From the NCBI GenBank assembly GCA_963931575.1, contig OZ007029.1, forward strand, positions 1,364,001 to 1,428,000: a DNA stretch of 64,000 nucleotides, given 5' to 3'. The notes beneath the pieces are model-generated. The model saw nothing but the letters and a program-made list of their open reading frames with translations, made no database searches and was not told the origin of the DNA. This document shows positions 45,251 to 54,490 of the stretch, one piece after another. Both the position numbers and the translations under genes were made by a program. Source of the stretch: Gastranaerophilus sp944325835. GTDB lineage: Bacteria; Cyanobacteriota; Vampirovibrionia; Gastranaerophilales; Gastranaerophilaceae. The number at the start of each line of letters is the position of its first letter. Position 1 is the first letter of the stretch.

Positions 45251-47359
45251 CTAAAAACTATAAACATTATTTCTACTTACAATATTTACTGGGGCTGCAG
45301 GTCTAGCAGGATTTGCATTGATTAACGTTACATGAGCATGGTTGACATGATTTGTACCATGTTGTTTATCATATCTACGTTCATCAACAATTTTTCTATT
45401 ACCAGCGAAACGAGTTAGGATTACCGGATCAGAAGTGCCGATAGCTTGCACTGTAGGTAGAGAAAGTAATTTTTCATAAATCCTAATTCTATTTTGAGCG
45501 GAATGTTCAGACATAGAAACATCAGCTGCCCTACCTTCTCTATGCTTTGAACCCGCTTGATCTCTGAATCTACTTGTAACAGTTAAATTAAGTCCTAATT
45601 GAGAACCTATTTCCGGTATTTGATTATCTGCAAAATAGGTTAATACTTTTTGTTCGTTAGGTCTAGGTGTAGTATATGCAATGTTTCTCATTGTTATAGC
45701 ATTTGATTTAAGACCATCAACTCTTTGCTGTGCATAGGTTTTCTTTTCTTGAACTTTTTGATTTAATCTATTATTTATAATTTTTAACTTTTCAGCATCT
45801 GGTGGCATTTCGCCATTATGTTTGGATTGATAATAAGTAAAATCATTTATAACATCACGTATAAAACCTGCACGTTGAGCCATACCTCTTTCTAACTGTT
45901 TGTATAGCTGCACGCCATCATCACCTTTATAACCTAGTGAATTGGTAATATTCTGTAATTCAGCATCTGTGATTTTACGACCTCTACGAGCTTCAAGCTC
46001 TCTAGTCATTGCTCTAATCTCAGAAAAAGCAGAAGCTGTTTTACCATCACTTGTAAGTCTCATTGCTTTTAGGGCATCTTTTATCATTTTATCATCATCT
46101 TTAATTGTTGTATAATAATCCCCTGCTTGAATATCTTGCTGTTTTTTTAAGAAGTTTTTATATTCGCCATCTGATAAATAGCCCCTATATTTGTTTAAAT
46201 CCTCTTTTGCAAAACCTTGAGCATTATTCACAGACATATTATATAGAGTTTCCCATACTTGATTATCCGTTTCTGGTTGCCCTTTTGTGTTTATATAATT
46301 CATCAGACTCAATTTTATATTCGGGTCAATATTGTCTGGAATATCATCATAAGATAAAACACCACCAGTTTGAGCTGCTTGAACAGCTTTTGTATAAAAT
46401 CCATTAAGAGCCTCACGCTCTGCAAGATCTCTGAAATGTTCTTGGTCTGAATAATGACGCTTAATTCTTGAAACGGTCATATCAGATAACTCTATATCTT
46501 GAATCGCTTCTGCTTTTTGAATAGCTTCTTCTTGGCTGACAGAAGAACTAACAATCTGTTCTGCAAGATCTCTTGCTTGATATTTAGTTTCTTCATTTTT
46601 AATAGTGCCAATATACCTAGCGTGATTTTTTGAATCAATTTCATCTTTGTGTTGTTCAAAAAATTCTCCAGCTTTTAAACTTCCTTCTGAGATATAACTA
46701 TCTAAAACAGAGCAATATGCAGAAGATTTAGCCTGTTTCTTCATTGCTTCTATCGTGTCCGGATCTAAATTCTGCATCTCTCCTTGCCATTCGATAATTT
46801 TCATTGCGTTATTTAATTGCGTTTGCATAATGGTGGGATTGTTCCTTGCATTAACCATTCCTTTTATTGCATTATCTAATCCAACTTGACTTTCTGTTTC
46901 AGCCCATATTCCAGTTTGTTTGACATCATGGGCATTAACTCCAGCGTAAATTCTACTTTTTTTATTCTGTATCATAGAATTCATTCTGGATTGATTAAAT
47001 AGAGATATTTTGTTTTTAGATTTATATTCTTGAACAAAATCATCAAAATTTTTCATTATTTCGCCAGATTTGCCAACAGCATCTTTTCCATTTTTGTAGT
47101 AATATCCAGTGTCTTTATTGTATAAATTGTCTTGCTCCCATTGGTCAATCTGATTTGACATTTCAAGCATTTTGGCATCATCAATTTGTTCAGATATCTT
47201 TAATGCAGCATTCGCTAGATTGTTAAGTCCGCCACCCATGTTGGATAATGCCTTTGCTTGACCTCCGCCAAACATATCTTCTGTTAATCTATAATTCTGA
47301 TAAGGTTGTGGCGTTCCATTTAAACGAACTTGCCTATTATATTCAGGTACTTGTGGCAT
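45251..47359 (-). CDS. Internal virion protein with C-terminal M15 peptidase domain
   Basis: A 702-residue protein. Most is helical and charged (residues 40-560), like T7-type internal virion core proteins. The last 140 residues are an M15/VanY-type domain: LNLTVTSRFRD, then SKHREGRAADVSM (SxHxxGxAxD) near 617 and NHVNHAHVTL near 675, so zinc ligands are complete. It probably opens peptidoglycan during DNA entry. It lies 9 bases ahead of the giant protein gene. Confidence 0.82.
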   Translation of the reverse strand: MPQVPEYNRQVRLNGTPQPYQNYRLTEDMFGGGQAKALSNMGGGLNNLANAALKISEQIDDAKMLEMSNQIDQWEQDNLYNKDTGYYYKNGKDAVGKSGEIMKNFDDFVQEYKSKNKISLFNQSRMNSMIQNKKSRIYAGVNAHDVKQTGIWAETESQVGLDNAIKGMVNARNNPTIMQTQLNNAMKIIEWQGEMQNLDPDTIEAMKKQAKSSAYCSVLDSYISEGSLKAGEFFEQHKDEIDSKNHARYIGTIKNEETKYQARDLAEQIVSSSVSQEEAIQKAEAIQDIELSDMTVSRIKRHYSDQEHFRDLAEREALNGFYTKAVQAAQTGGVLSYDDIPDNIDPNIKLSLMNYINTKGQPETDNQVWETLYNMSVNNAQGFAKEDLNKYRGYLSDGEYKNFLKKQQDIQAGDYYTTIKDDDKMIKDALKAMRLTSDGKTASAFSEIRAMTRELEARRGRKITDAELQNITNSLGYKGDDGVQLYKQLERGMAQRAGFIRDVINDFTYYQSKHNGEMPPDAEKLKIINNRLNQKVQEKKTYAQQRVDGLKSNAITMRNIAYTTPRPNEQKVLTYFADNQIPEIGSQLGLNLTVTSRFRDQAGSKHREGRAADVSMSEHSAQNRIRIYEKLLSLPTVQAIGTSDPVILTRFAGNRKIVDERRYDKQHGTNHVNHAHVTLINANPARPAAPVNIVSRNNVYSF

Positions 47360-47371
47360 TGTCTTTCCTCT

Positions 47372-47863
47372 TTAAACTTCTAAACCTTTAATGTTTTTAA
47401 CTCTATAAAAAAACTCAAAACCCTCTGGGATATTCATTCCTGCAGGCTTGGGGTTATCAAATTTAAAACCTATCCATTTTAACCATTGTTTTGAAGATTC
47501 ATTTTTGCTGTAAATGAAATTATATAAATACCAAAAGCTTTTATCGTATTTTTTGAATTCTTTTTTAAGTTCTCTTAATAAACAGATTTTATGATTTACA
47601 ATATCATCAGTGCAAAGCATCCATACAACACCTATCCCCTTTGGATCTCGTTCAATATGCCACGCTCCACCCATGCAGACCGGAATATCCCCATCTTTAT
47701 TTATTCCCATAAGAACATCAAAATCCGTTTTCATAATATCATTGAAAACTTTTTCTTTCCAAAGTTTCCCATGTATAGCTTTTACTTCTTCAAGATCTTC
47801 TGCACGCAGATGATTAAGTATATAAAGAACGTCTTTTTCATTTTTTTCTTTTCTATACATCAT
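47372..47863 (-). CDS. GNAT-fold phage protein, DUF2833/T7 gp13-like
   Basis: A 163-residue protein between nozzle and internal virion genes. Segments LRAEDLEEVKAIHGKLW, GIGVVWMLCTDD and FWYLYNFIYSKNESSKQWLKW-like C-terminal helix fit the acetyltransferase-fold DUF2833 proteins that include T7 gp13, which is needed for virion assembly. Enzyme activity is not implied. Its ATG overlaps the nozzle stop by one base. Confidence 0.72.
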   Translation of the reverse strand: MMYRKEKNEKDVLYILNHLRAEDLEEVKAIHGKLWKEKVFNDIMKTDFDVLMGINKDGDIPVCMGGAWHIERDPKGIGVVWMLCTDDIVNHKICLLRELKKEFKKYDKSFWYLYNFIYSKNESSKQWLKWIGFKFDNPKPAGMNIPEGFEFFYRVKNIKGLEV

Positions 47864-49947
47864 TAGTTATTCTCATTATCTTGAACGTCTACGCTTCCAC
47901 TTACAGATAATATTGTTAATGGTAGTGGGTATGATTGTTTTAAATGAATAGTAGCTTCTGCAGTTGGAGTAGCCATAACTGTCATTGGAGAGATGTCCGT
48001 TGAAAAAAGTTTTCCTGCATCATTGATACTTGCATCAGATCTTGCGTGCCGATATTCTATTCCATCACTACCAACAAACTGAAAATCCTCTCTTGACTTA
48101 TGAATTTTAACAGTTACACAATTTACTATTTTCTTTAAACCTTGAGTATTTTCACCCTCGATATTAAGTGTTTCAAAATCAAATTCATAAGGTAAACCTA
48201 CTACAATTGTTTTTGCAGGTTTTGGCAATGTTATTTGACCATCTTCAACAACTAAGCCCTCAACTATACCCCCATTAACATTAGCAATTACAGTTTTCCC
48301 CTCTAAATGATCTAGCCCTGATATCTGAGTTACAGGAGTAGAAAAACTTCCAGACAAACCAGAATCAACTAAAAAGGCTTCTTTAGCATCATTTATAATT
48401 CTTGTTTTGGTTCTTTCGATATATTTTAACTTTTGCCCATTAACTTCTCTTTCTATTACAAAATAGGCAATATCTTCTAAGCCTTCACGTATTACATCAA
48501 CCCATAAAAATTTTCCATCTGTTTCAAAACGAGTCCAGCCGCATAATTTTTGTTTTTTATTGTAAGTCATTACTACAGCAGTGCCATCTGTAAAAATCTC
48601 AAACACTAATCTGTAAGGCTCTTTTGCATAGGCTTGACAACGTACCTCTTTGCCCTCAAAAAGATGGTTTGAAAACAAAGAAAGTTCATCTCCATCATAT
48701 TTATCAGTCATAAGATCATAGCCTAAATCCCTTACGACAGAGCCACCAGATTGTACAAAAATTACCATTGAACCAGAAACAATTGGTTCAACATGAGAAG
48801 AACCGTAACAAGATTGTATCACGGCAGCAGGTGCTGGGTTTGCTTGAATTATGCCATCCGAACCGTTAACCATCCATTCTGAATCTGCTGTTAAGACAAT
48901 TAAATCTTTCATTGGGATTAAATGTCTAACTTCTTCATTTCCATCAATATTGATTGTTATTGCATCTGTTGCTATTAAAGGTCTTGAAATGTTAAAGTTA
49001 TTTATTGCAGCTGTTTGTGATGCAACGATTGCTTGAGGTGAATCCGGTAGATTACCATATATTTTACGTTGTTGAAAATAACAAGAACATCCTGGGCTTT
49101 GTCCATCTGCAAAAGGATTTTTCAATATTGGAGCAGATGACGAAAGATCCGGCTCTATATTATCATCAGTGAATGTAGTACCTTCTGCAGTGCCTATGTA
49201 ACCAAAAATACCGTTTACACTTCTGTAAACATTGTATTCACTTGCTCCGCTCACAGCTGTCCAAGTCAAAGTAACATACTCATCTACTAACCAATTAGCT
49301 TCTCTGTGTCCGGTTACGCTCGCAACTGATGATCTCTTGCTTTCTTCATTAGTTTCCTCATCAACAGCAGTTACAACATATTGATACGTTCTTGTATTAG
49401 AGTCTGTCTTGCCTGTCCATTTTGCAGTTAAGCCTGTCGGAGCTGCAATATCAGGGGCAAAAACAGCATCTTCTAATTTCCAGTCATAATGAGAATATCT
49501 TGATAAATTTTTTGCAGGATATTTCCCAGTACAAGTTAAAGTTAATATATCACCAGCTCTTGAACATTTCAATAAGGGCAAGTCATCTGCATTATATGGA
49601 GATTCAATCTCAACAATTTGTCCTCTCTTACTTGCAGTTTCGTAATCGTCTGGATAGATAATATAGGCACCGTCTTTTAAAAACCTTATATATTTATGTC
49701 CAAATTCAAGCATATAAGTCTGTTCAGTATTAAATACAAACCTAATTACCCTAACAAAATTTGAACTATCTTTTGCCGTACCGCAATATTCTAATCCCAT
49801 ACGATTTGAAATGCCGCCCTCTTGGTGAATTATTGCGTTTTTAGCAGATTTTAAACCAATTGCATATTGTTCAAGATTCGTACGTGCATCTAAACGAGGA
49901 GATAGTTCACCTCTTGTAAAACTTACTTGTGTAATTCTTGTACCCAT
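47863..49947 (-). CDS. Tail nozzle protein (T7 gp12/tail tubular B-like)
   Basis: A 694-residue protein starting GTRITQVSFTRGELSPRLDA, followed by AKNAIIHQEGGISNRMGLEY, a start typical of podovirus nozzle/stabilisation proteins. An FN3-like insert is present at about 165-255 (APTGLTAKWTGKTDSNTRTY...LTWTAVSGASEYNVYRS). The nozzle closes the tail tip. It follows the tail tube gene by 8 bases. Confidence 0.85.
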   Translation of the reverse strand: MGTRITQVSFTRGELSPRLDARTNLEQYAIGLKSAKNAIIHQEGGISNRMGLEYCGTAKDSSNFVRVIRFVFNTEQTYMLEFGHKYIRFLKDGAYIIYPDDYETASKRGQIVEIESPYNADDLPLLKCSRAGDILTLTCTGKYPAKNLSRYSHYDWKLEDAVFAPDIAAPTGLTAKWTGKTDSNTRTYQYVVTAVDEETNEESKRSSVASVTGHREANWLVDEYVTLTWTAVSGASEYNVYRSVNGIFGYIGTAEGTTFTDDNIEPDLSSSAPILKNPFADGQSPGCSCYFQQRKIYGNLPDSPQAIVASQTAAINNFNISRPLIATDAITINIDGNEEVRHLIPMKDLIVLTADSEWMVNGSDGIIQANPAPAAVIQSCYGSSHVEPIVSGSMVIFVQSGGSVVRDLGYDLMTDKYDGDELSLFSNHLFEGKEVRCQAYAKEPYRLVFEIFTDGTAVVMTYNKKQKLCGWTRFETDGKFLWVDVIREGLEDIAYFVIEREVNGQKLKYIERTKTRIINDAKEAFLVDSGLSGSFSTPVTQISGLDHLEGKTVIANVNGGIVEGLVVEDGQITLPKPAKTIVVGLPYEFDFETLNIEGENTQGLKKIVNCVTVKIHKSREDFQFVGSDGIEYRHARSDASINDAGKLFSTDISPMTVMATPTAEATIHLKQSYPLPLTILSVSGSVDVQDNENN

Positions 49948-49955
49948 AATAATAC

Positions 49956-50549
49956 CTAATCTCTATAATCAGTAAAATCCTTATCATCTTGGTTATGAGT
50001 TACATTCTTTCGTGCATCTGTTACAATGGCTTGTCTGACTGCTATTGTATAATCTTGAAAGTTTGTATTCTTTTTATTTGAAGAACCTGTAATAACTTGA
50101 GCTGAAAGATATGCAAGATAAAAAGCAAGAGCATTGACAAATGCAGCACTAAAAAAAGCTTCATTGTCTACACGTCTTGTATATCGTAATCTGCAAGGAT
50201 TATGGTTTGTTAAAATAATTTTTTCGCCATTACTATTTGTTGCAGGTGTGAATTTTTTTTCCTTCTTATCGTATGGGGAAATAATTGCACGTGGAGAAAT
50301 GCAATCATTTGGATATGTAAAAGCATATCTAAAATTTGGATCTTGTGAATTTTCAAGTGTGGTTGATAACTCTTTGAAAGCATTCGCAAAACTCCATTCA
50401 TGAGCTTCCAATACAGTATCTCTAGCTACTTCATAATAATTATTTAATAAAATAGCTCTTGGATCATTCTGATTAGAGTTTTGAATGGGGGCAGATACCC
50501 CCAAATTATGTAAAGCAATATTATAAATTTTTGTGCGAGAAAAAGTCAT
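49956..50549 (-). CDS. Tail tube/adaptor protein (T7 gp11/tail tubular A-like)
   Basis: A 197-residue protein with the family start (FSRTKIYNIALHNLGVSAPI) and LLNNYYEVARDTVLEAHEWSFA near residue 35. It forms the ring linking portal and nozzle. Length is as in T7 gp11. Confidence 0.85.
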   Translation of the reverse strand: MTFSRTKIYNIALHNLGVSAPIQNSNQNDPRAILLNNYYEVARDTVLEAHEWSFANAFKELSTTLENSQDPNFRYAFTYPNDCISPRAIISPYDKKEKKFTPATNSNGEKIILTNHNPCRLRYTRRVDNEAFFSAAFVNALAFYLAYLSAQVITGSSNKKNTNFQDYTIAVRQAIVTDARKNVTHNQDDKDFTDYRD

Positions 50550-50565
50550 TTTTATTTTCCTATAA

Positions 50566-51174
50566 TTAAGCGAATGTAATTAAATCCCCAGAAATACCGC
50601 CGCTTACTTTTGTACCAGAAGTTTTTCTATTGTTGCCAATAGAATTACCGCTATACCATTTACCAGCAACAGAAGCAGCATTGCCTAGTCCGTTTACTCC
50701 TGTACTAATTGCATTTGTAACACCAGAACGGTAGGCATTTTCACCGGCAAAAACATCAAGATTTGCTTGGTTAGTAAAATTATTTGCCTGTTGCTCATAG
50801 GCAATTGCTTGTGTTTCTGAATTATATCTCGTTGTTAATGCATCAAGTTCACCCATTGCAGAGGTATCTTCAATGATATCTAAGGCTGTACCGGAAGAAA
50901 TATCTATACCATTTGCTGCCATAGCGGTCTGTTGTTTTCCTATTGCCTGCAGTGTTTTAATTCTTTGCAGCCTTGACTCTTCAATTCCTTCTTGTCTTTG
51001 TTGGTCAGCATTTGCTTGAGCTATTTTTGCATTATTTCTTGCAACTTCTGCTTGATAATTATATTGAGCCTGTTGAGCCTTACCTTGTTGCACACTGCTT
51101 ACCACTCCCATAGTGGTACTGACTGCAGTAGCAACAATAGAAGTTACAAGGGCGGTAATACCGAAATCACACAT
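50566..51174 (-). CDS. Internal virion protein, T7 gp14-like
   Basis: A 202-residue protein: a hydrophobic/alanine-rich start (GITALVTSIVATAVSTTMGV) followed by a glutamine/asparagine-rich coiled coil (KAQQAQYNYQAEVARNNAKI), then GIDISSGTALDII. This pattern is that of podovirus virion core proteins that insert in the outer membrane at injection. I chose ATG 51174 (MCDFG) as it has AAGGA upstream and starts one base after the previous stop (TAAaATG). Confidence 0.78.
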   Translation of the reverse strand: MCDFGITALVTSIVATAVSTTMGVVSSVQQGKAQQAQYNYQAEVARNNAKIAQANADQQRQEGIEESRLQRIKTLQAIGKQQTAMAANGIDISSGTALDIIEDTSAMGELDALTTRYNSETQAIAYEQQANNFTNQANLDVFAGENAYRSGVTNAISTGVNGLGNAASVAGKWYSGNSIGNNRKTSGTKVSGGISGDLITFA

Positions 51175-51175
51175 T

Positions 51176-51586
51176 TTATTGTCCTTCTTCTTTTTCTGCA
51201 ATTAGTTTTCTTAGTTCAATAATCTGTTCTACAATTGTTTTATTCTCAGCATTTTCAAGAGTTATACCCATTTCAATACTTTTGTTAATAAGTTCATCAA
51301 GTATTGAAAGAAGTTCTTCTTGAGTTTTACCTGCAAACTCATTAGCATTTTCTTGATTATTCTGTGGTGTTTCGTACTGTTCAGCGATTGTAGGATTTGT
51401 TTGATTTATATTTGATGCGTTTACCTGTTCTTGTTGAACATTCTTTTGTGATTCTGTATTTTTATTATTTATTTTTTTTGCCCACGATGGAATCTCAATA
51501 CCATCTTTTAATGTAATTATCTGCCCTGGTTTGATGATTTCACCATTATAAAAAGCTCTTATTTTAGCTACTACTTTTACCGTCAT
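51176..51586 (-). CDS. Hypothetical phage structural-region protein
   Basis: A 136-residue protein: residues 1-35 look like a small beta domain (VKVVAKIRAFYNGEIIKPGQ), then a Gln/Asn-rich linker and a C-terminal acidic coiled coil (EELLSILDELINKSIEMGIT). It sits between capsid and tail genes, so perhaps a head-tail completion factor, but no family is recognised. Confidence 0.65.
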   Translation of the reverse strand: MTVKVVAKIRAFYNGEIIKPGQIITLKDGIEIPSWAKKINNKNTESQKNVQQEQVNASNINQTNPTIAEQYETPQNNQENANEFAGKTQEELLSILDELINKSIEMGITLENAENKTIVEQIIELRKLIAEKEEGQ

Positions 51587-51619
51587 TTAATTTTCTCCTT
51601 ATGTATTGTGTATTTGTTA

Positions 51620-51853
51620 CTACTCTTCTTTTGGTTCTCTATTTCCATAAAGAACTTCGGCTGCAGAAGATGCATTGTCTAATGCTTTTTTCTGTTTTTC
51701 AAGAAGCGGCAAAACATACTTCATTTTTTCTTTATCAAGTTTAATTTGTTCAGCCTTGATAATAGTGTCAACCGCACCTTCAATTTCCCAGCGGTCATAT
51801 TTGCCATATTCTTTCTTTTCTTTTTTTTCTGAAACTGTTTCCTTATCTGACAT
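51620..51853 (-). CDS. Small charged phage protein
   Basis: A 77-residue, lysine/glutamate-rich protein (SEKKEKKEYGKYDRWEIEGA). It lies between cement protein and the 136-residue protein. In many podoviruses a small gene here encodes a structural or chaperone factor. No motif recognised. Confidence 0.6.
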   Translation of the reverse strand: MSDKETVSEKKEKKEYGKYDRWEIEGAVDTIIKAEQIKLDKEKMKYVLPLLEKQKKALDNASSAAEVLYGNREPKEE

Positions 51854-51920
51854 TTTAAAACCTTTCTTTTACTAAAAATTGATTGCCGGATTAACCGACA
51901 ATCAATTTTTTAAATACATA

Positions 51921-52349
51921 TTACATATCTTGATAAGAGTTATCATGAGCAGCAACCATTCCAGCAGTAATTTTGCCACCAGTAGCTGTTCCTGCACCAC
52001 TTGCACCCTTAACATCATAATAGACTCGCATATAGCCTAAGTTTCCTTTAGGTATATAATTGATAGGGAATTTATAACCTGTTTTTAAATCCGCAATAGG
52101 AATATCTCCACTACTTACGAGAGTTTTAGGAGAAGAGAAATCTTCTGCCGCAGATGTTTGAATTGATGCTGCAACAGATGTAGCTCCTGCAAAATCTTCA
52201 ACAACTTGAATAATTAAAGGCATAGGAGTACCGAAAGCTACTTCTGGCATATTATGCTCAGTGTTAGCCATTTTTACGATATTGGTAGATGCAGCACTGG
52301 TTGTAATAGCTTGTGCATCTGAGAATAAAGTTTCTAAATCTAATAACAT
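51921..52349 (-). CDS. Capsid cement/decoration protein, Bbp16-like
   Basis: A 142-residue protein starting MLLDLETLFSDAQAITTSAA, which I recall as the start of Bbp16-type capsid cement proteins of Bordetella phage BPP-1, followed by a beta-rich body (MPLIIQVVEDFAGATSVAAS) and KGNLGYMRVYYDV. I chose ATG 52349 with AAAGGG upstream over ATG 52412. Cement proteins stabilise the full capsid. Directly downstream of the capsid gene. Confidence 0.8.
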   Translation of the reverse strand: MLLDLETLFSDAQAITTSAASTNIVKMANTEHNMPEVAFGTPMPLIIQVVEDFAGATSVAASIQTSAAEDFSSPKTLVSSGDIPIADLKTGYKFPINYIPKGNLGYMRVYYDVKGASGAGTATGGKITAGMVAAHDNSYQDM

Positions 52350-52448
52350 TTTATTGCCCTTTCTCTTTTTTGTAATTCGCAAATTGGCGGAAAGTTTAAG
52401 TGTTACCGCCATTCACTATATCAATCTCAGAACAAGAGTTCTGCCGAA

Positions 52449-53456
52449 TTATGCTGCAGCAACCTTATCTTCTGTATCAAGAATTGCATCACAGCATTTA
52501 ACAGGAATGCCTAAGAATTTCAAAACAGGTTCTCCTGCAGCTTCATCCAAGGATAGACGAACATTTGTTTTGTTCATAGCTTGTAAGTGCAAGTAAGTTT
52601 CAATTGTTTCATTTACATAGATAACAAGTTTTGCACCTGATAATTTTGTATGCTTTTTAACTCTATGATAAGCTTTAATCATAAGTTCAATTAAATCAGC
52701 AGCATCATCTGTACCAAGCTTAGTTGTGTCAATATTGGCAATTCTTGCACAAGTTTTATAATTTCTTACGCACATACCAATATCCCAAGAGAAGTGATCT
52801 TTGTAAACTCTAAACTCATTTCCATCTGCATCATAAGCGGCTTCTTCTCCAATATTTTCATGTTGTAAACCTGCTTTAGAGCCTTTTGGATAAATAAGGT
52901 GAGTACCTTTTTCGCCCCAACCGACAAACCAGATTGAAGTATTTGTTGTTCCTGTTCCACCGCCATTAAGGACTTGATAGCCAATAGTATCTTTTGTTGT
53001 AGATATTTTATTATATCTTGTTGCAAGTCCATCAAATGCAGCAGCATTTTTGCCTTTGTTTCCGTAAATGATATTTTCTTGTACTTTGTTATTCATTCCT
53101 TGAATATGAGCATCAGCTTCATTTAAGCGGAATTGATTTGTGTTACCATTCAGATCTGCAAGCTTTTTATCAACTTTTGAAAAATCTTCAAGCATTGCTG
53201 TTGCTTCTTGAATCTGAGTATATTCACCTTTTGTACTAGGTACACCTTGGTAAAATTTTCTGAACTCAGGTTCAGGCAGTCCGTTTCTTACCGTTGTTTT
53301 GTGTGAAGTGCCATCATTGCATTCTATTGTTACAGCATCTTCAAGCATTGGGTTACATTTCAAAAATAAATCAATTAGTGTACTGGTAATTTTGCCATTT
53401 TCTAATTGTGAGTAGTAATCCTTCAAAGAAGGATAAGTGTTTCCTACTGTAGCCAT
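52449..53456 (-). CDS. Major capsid protein (BPP-1 Bbp17-like, HK97 fold)
   Basis: A 335-residue protein starting MATVGNTYPSLKDYYSQLEN, a start I recall from BPP-1-type capsid proteins; then AVTIECNDGTSHKTTVRNGL, QENIIYGNKGKNAAAFDGLA near 120, and TSIWFVGWGEKGTHLIYPKG. It should form the icosahedral shell. ATG 53456 has AAGGAG 7 bases upstream; an in-frame ATG at 53486 is unlikely. Between scaffold and cement genes. Confidence 0.88.
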   Translation of the reverse strand: MATVGNTYPSLKDYYSQLENGKITSTLIDLFLKCNPMLEDAVTIECNDGTSHKTTVRNGLPEPEFRKFYQGVPSTKGEYTQIQEATAMLEDFSKVDKKLADLNGNTNQFRLNEADAHIQGMNNKVQENIIYGNKGKNAAAFDGLATRYNKISTTKDTIGYQVLNGGGTGTTNTSIWFVGWGEKGTHLIYPKGSKAGLQHENIGEEAAYDADGNEFRVYKDHFSWDIGMCVRNYKTCARIANIDTTKLGTDDAADLIELMIKAYHRVKKHTKLSGAKLVIYVNETIETYLHLQAMNKTNVRLSLDEAAGEPVLKFLGIPVKCCDAILDTEDKVAAA

Positions 53457-53539
53457 TCGTTTTCTCCTTTTATTATGTGTACGCATTCGGATTGTTTATT
53501 CCGGTAAATCCGTAACCGGCTGCTATAAGCCTGTAGACT

Positions 53540-54220
53540 TTACTCTTTTGAGCCGTAAAGAATATCAGCAGCATCAAGTTTTTCTTTACCGGCAGGAATA
53601 TTTACTTCTGGCGGTTTGTCGTTAGAGCACAACTCGCCAATCTTATGGAATGTTTTTATGAATTCGGGGTGATGCGTAAGACCTTTTTTCTTTATCAGAT
53701 TCATAAAGCCACTTGTTGCAGTTGCTTTTAAACCTTGATTGGCAACACTAAGATACTGATTGTATTTTGTGTCATCAGAAATATTTAATTCGGGATCGCT
53801 ATCTAACAACTGCATGTAAGAGGCTTTTTCTTGCTCTTCAATTTGCTTCCCGATATCACCCAACCTTGAAAAATTTTTCTGAGCTAATTTAACTGCAAGC
53901 CCCATAAGCTCGTTTGCAGATTGATTTGAGAGATTGAGCTTTCTTGCTACTGGTTCAAACTCATTTACAAGTTCTTGGTCAAGTTCCATCCCCTCTGGTA
54001 GAACCGTTGATGAGTAGTCAAATTGTTCAGGGCTTCCGTATATTTCGCTATTTGTTTTTTCGTTTTGTTTATTTTCAGATTCGTTATCAGAACCCTTATT
54101 ATCATCTGGTGGATTATCTTGACTTCCTGTTTTTTGGGTATCGTCTTGTGGGTCTGTTTCTGGCAGAACTTGATTATTAGGTTCTGTGTTCAGGTTGTCA
54201 TTTTCAAAATTTTCACTCAT
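53540..54220 (-). CDS. Capsid scaffold protein
   Basis: A 226-residue acidic protein: low-complexity N-terminus rich in Asn, Asp, Pro and Gln (residues 1-65), helical middle (ELVNEFEPVARKLNLSNQSA) and a C-terminal helix-rich part. Composition, size and position directly before the major capsid gene are typical of podovirus scaffold proteins. Confidence 0.75.
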   Translation of the reverse strand: MSENFENDNLNTEPNNQVLPETDPQDDTQKTGSQDNPPDDNKGSDNESENKQNEKTNSEIYGSPEQFDYSSTVLPEGMELDQELVNEFEPVARKLNLSNQSANELMGLAVKLAQKNFSRLGDIGKQIEEQEKASYMQLLDSDPELNISDDTKYNQYLSVANQGLKATATSGFMNLIKKKGLTHHPEFIKTFHKIGELCSNDKPPEVNIPAGKEKLDAADILYGSKE

Positions 54221-54223
54221 AAT

Positions 54224-54472
54224 TTACTCCTTTTCTTTTTGAATCATTTCCAATATCTGCATATACTTGTTTTTGTTGGCTTTGAATACACAATCCAAAA
54301 GCCAAGCCCCTTGCTCTCGTTTCCCTATAGTTAAGTAATCTTCTTTTGTAGAAGAGGTTCGATTTAAACCACGTTCAAAAGCTCCTAATTTCTTGAGCAG
54401 AACAAAAATAGTATTTAAACCGTGTTCACTATTAAGGACATTAGAGAGTTCTCGCAACTCATCTTTGTCCAT
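54224..54472 (-). CDS. Small hypothetical phage protein (head region)
   Basis: An 82-residue helical protein between portal and scaffold (KDELRELSNVLNSEHGLNTI). Good spacing (3 bases) to the scaffold start supports translation. Small genes in this position occur in BPP-1-like phages. Function unknown. Confidence 0.65.
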   Translation of the reverse strand: MDKDELRELSNVLNSEHGLNTIFVLLKKLGAFERGLNRTSSTKEDYLTIGKREQGAWLLDCVFKANKNKYMQILEMIQKEKE

Positions 54473-54490
54473 AAATTCCTTTCCTTATGG

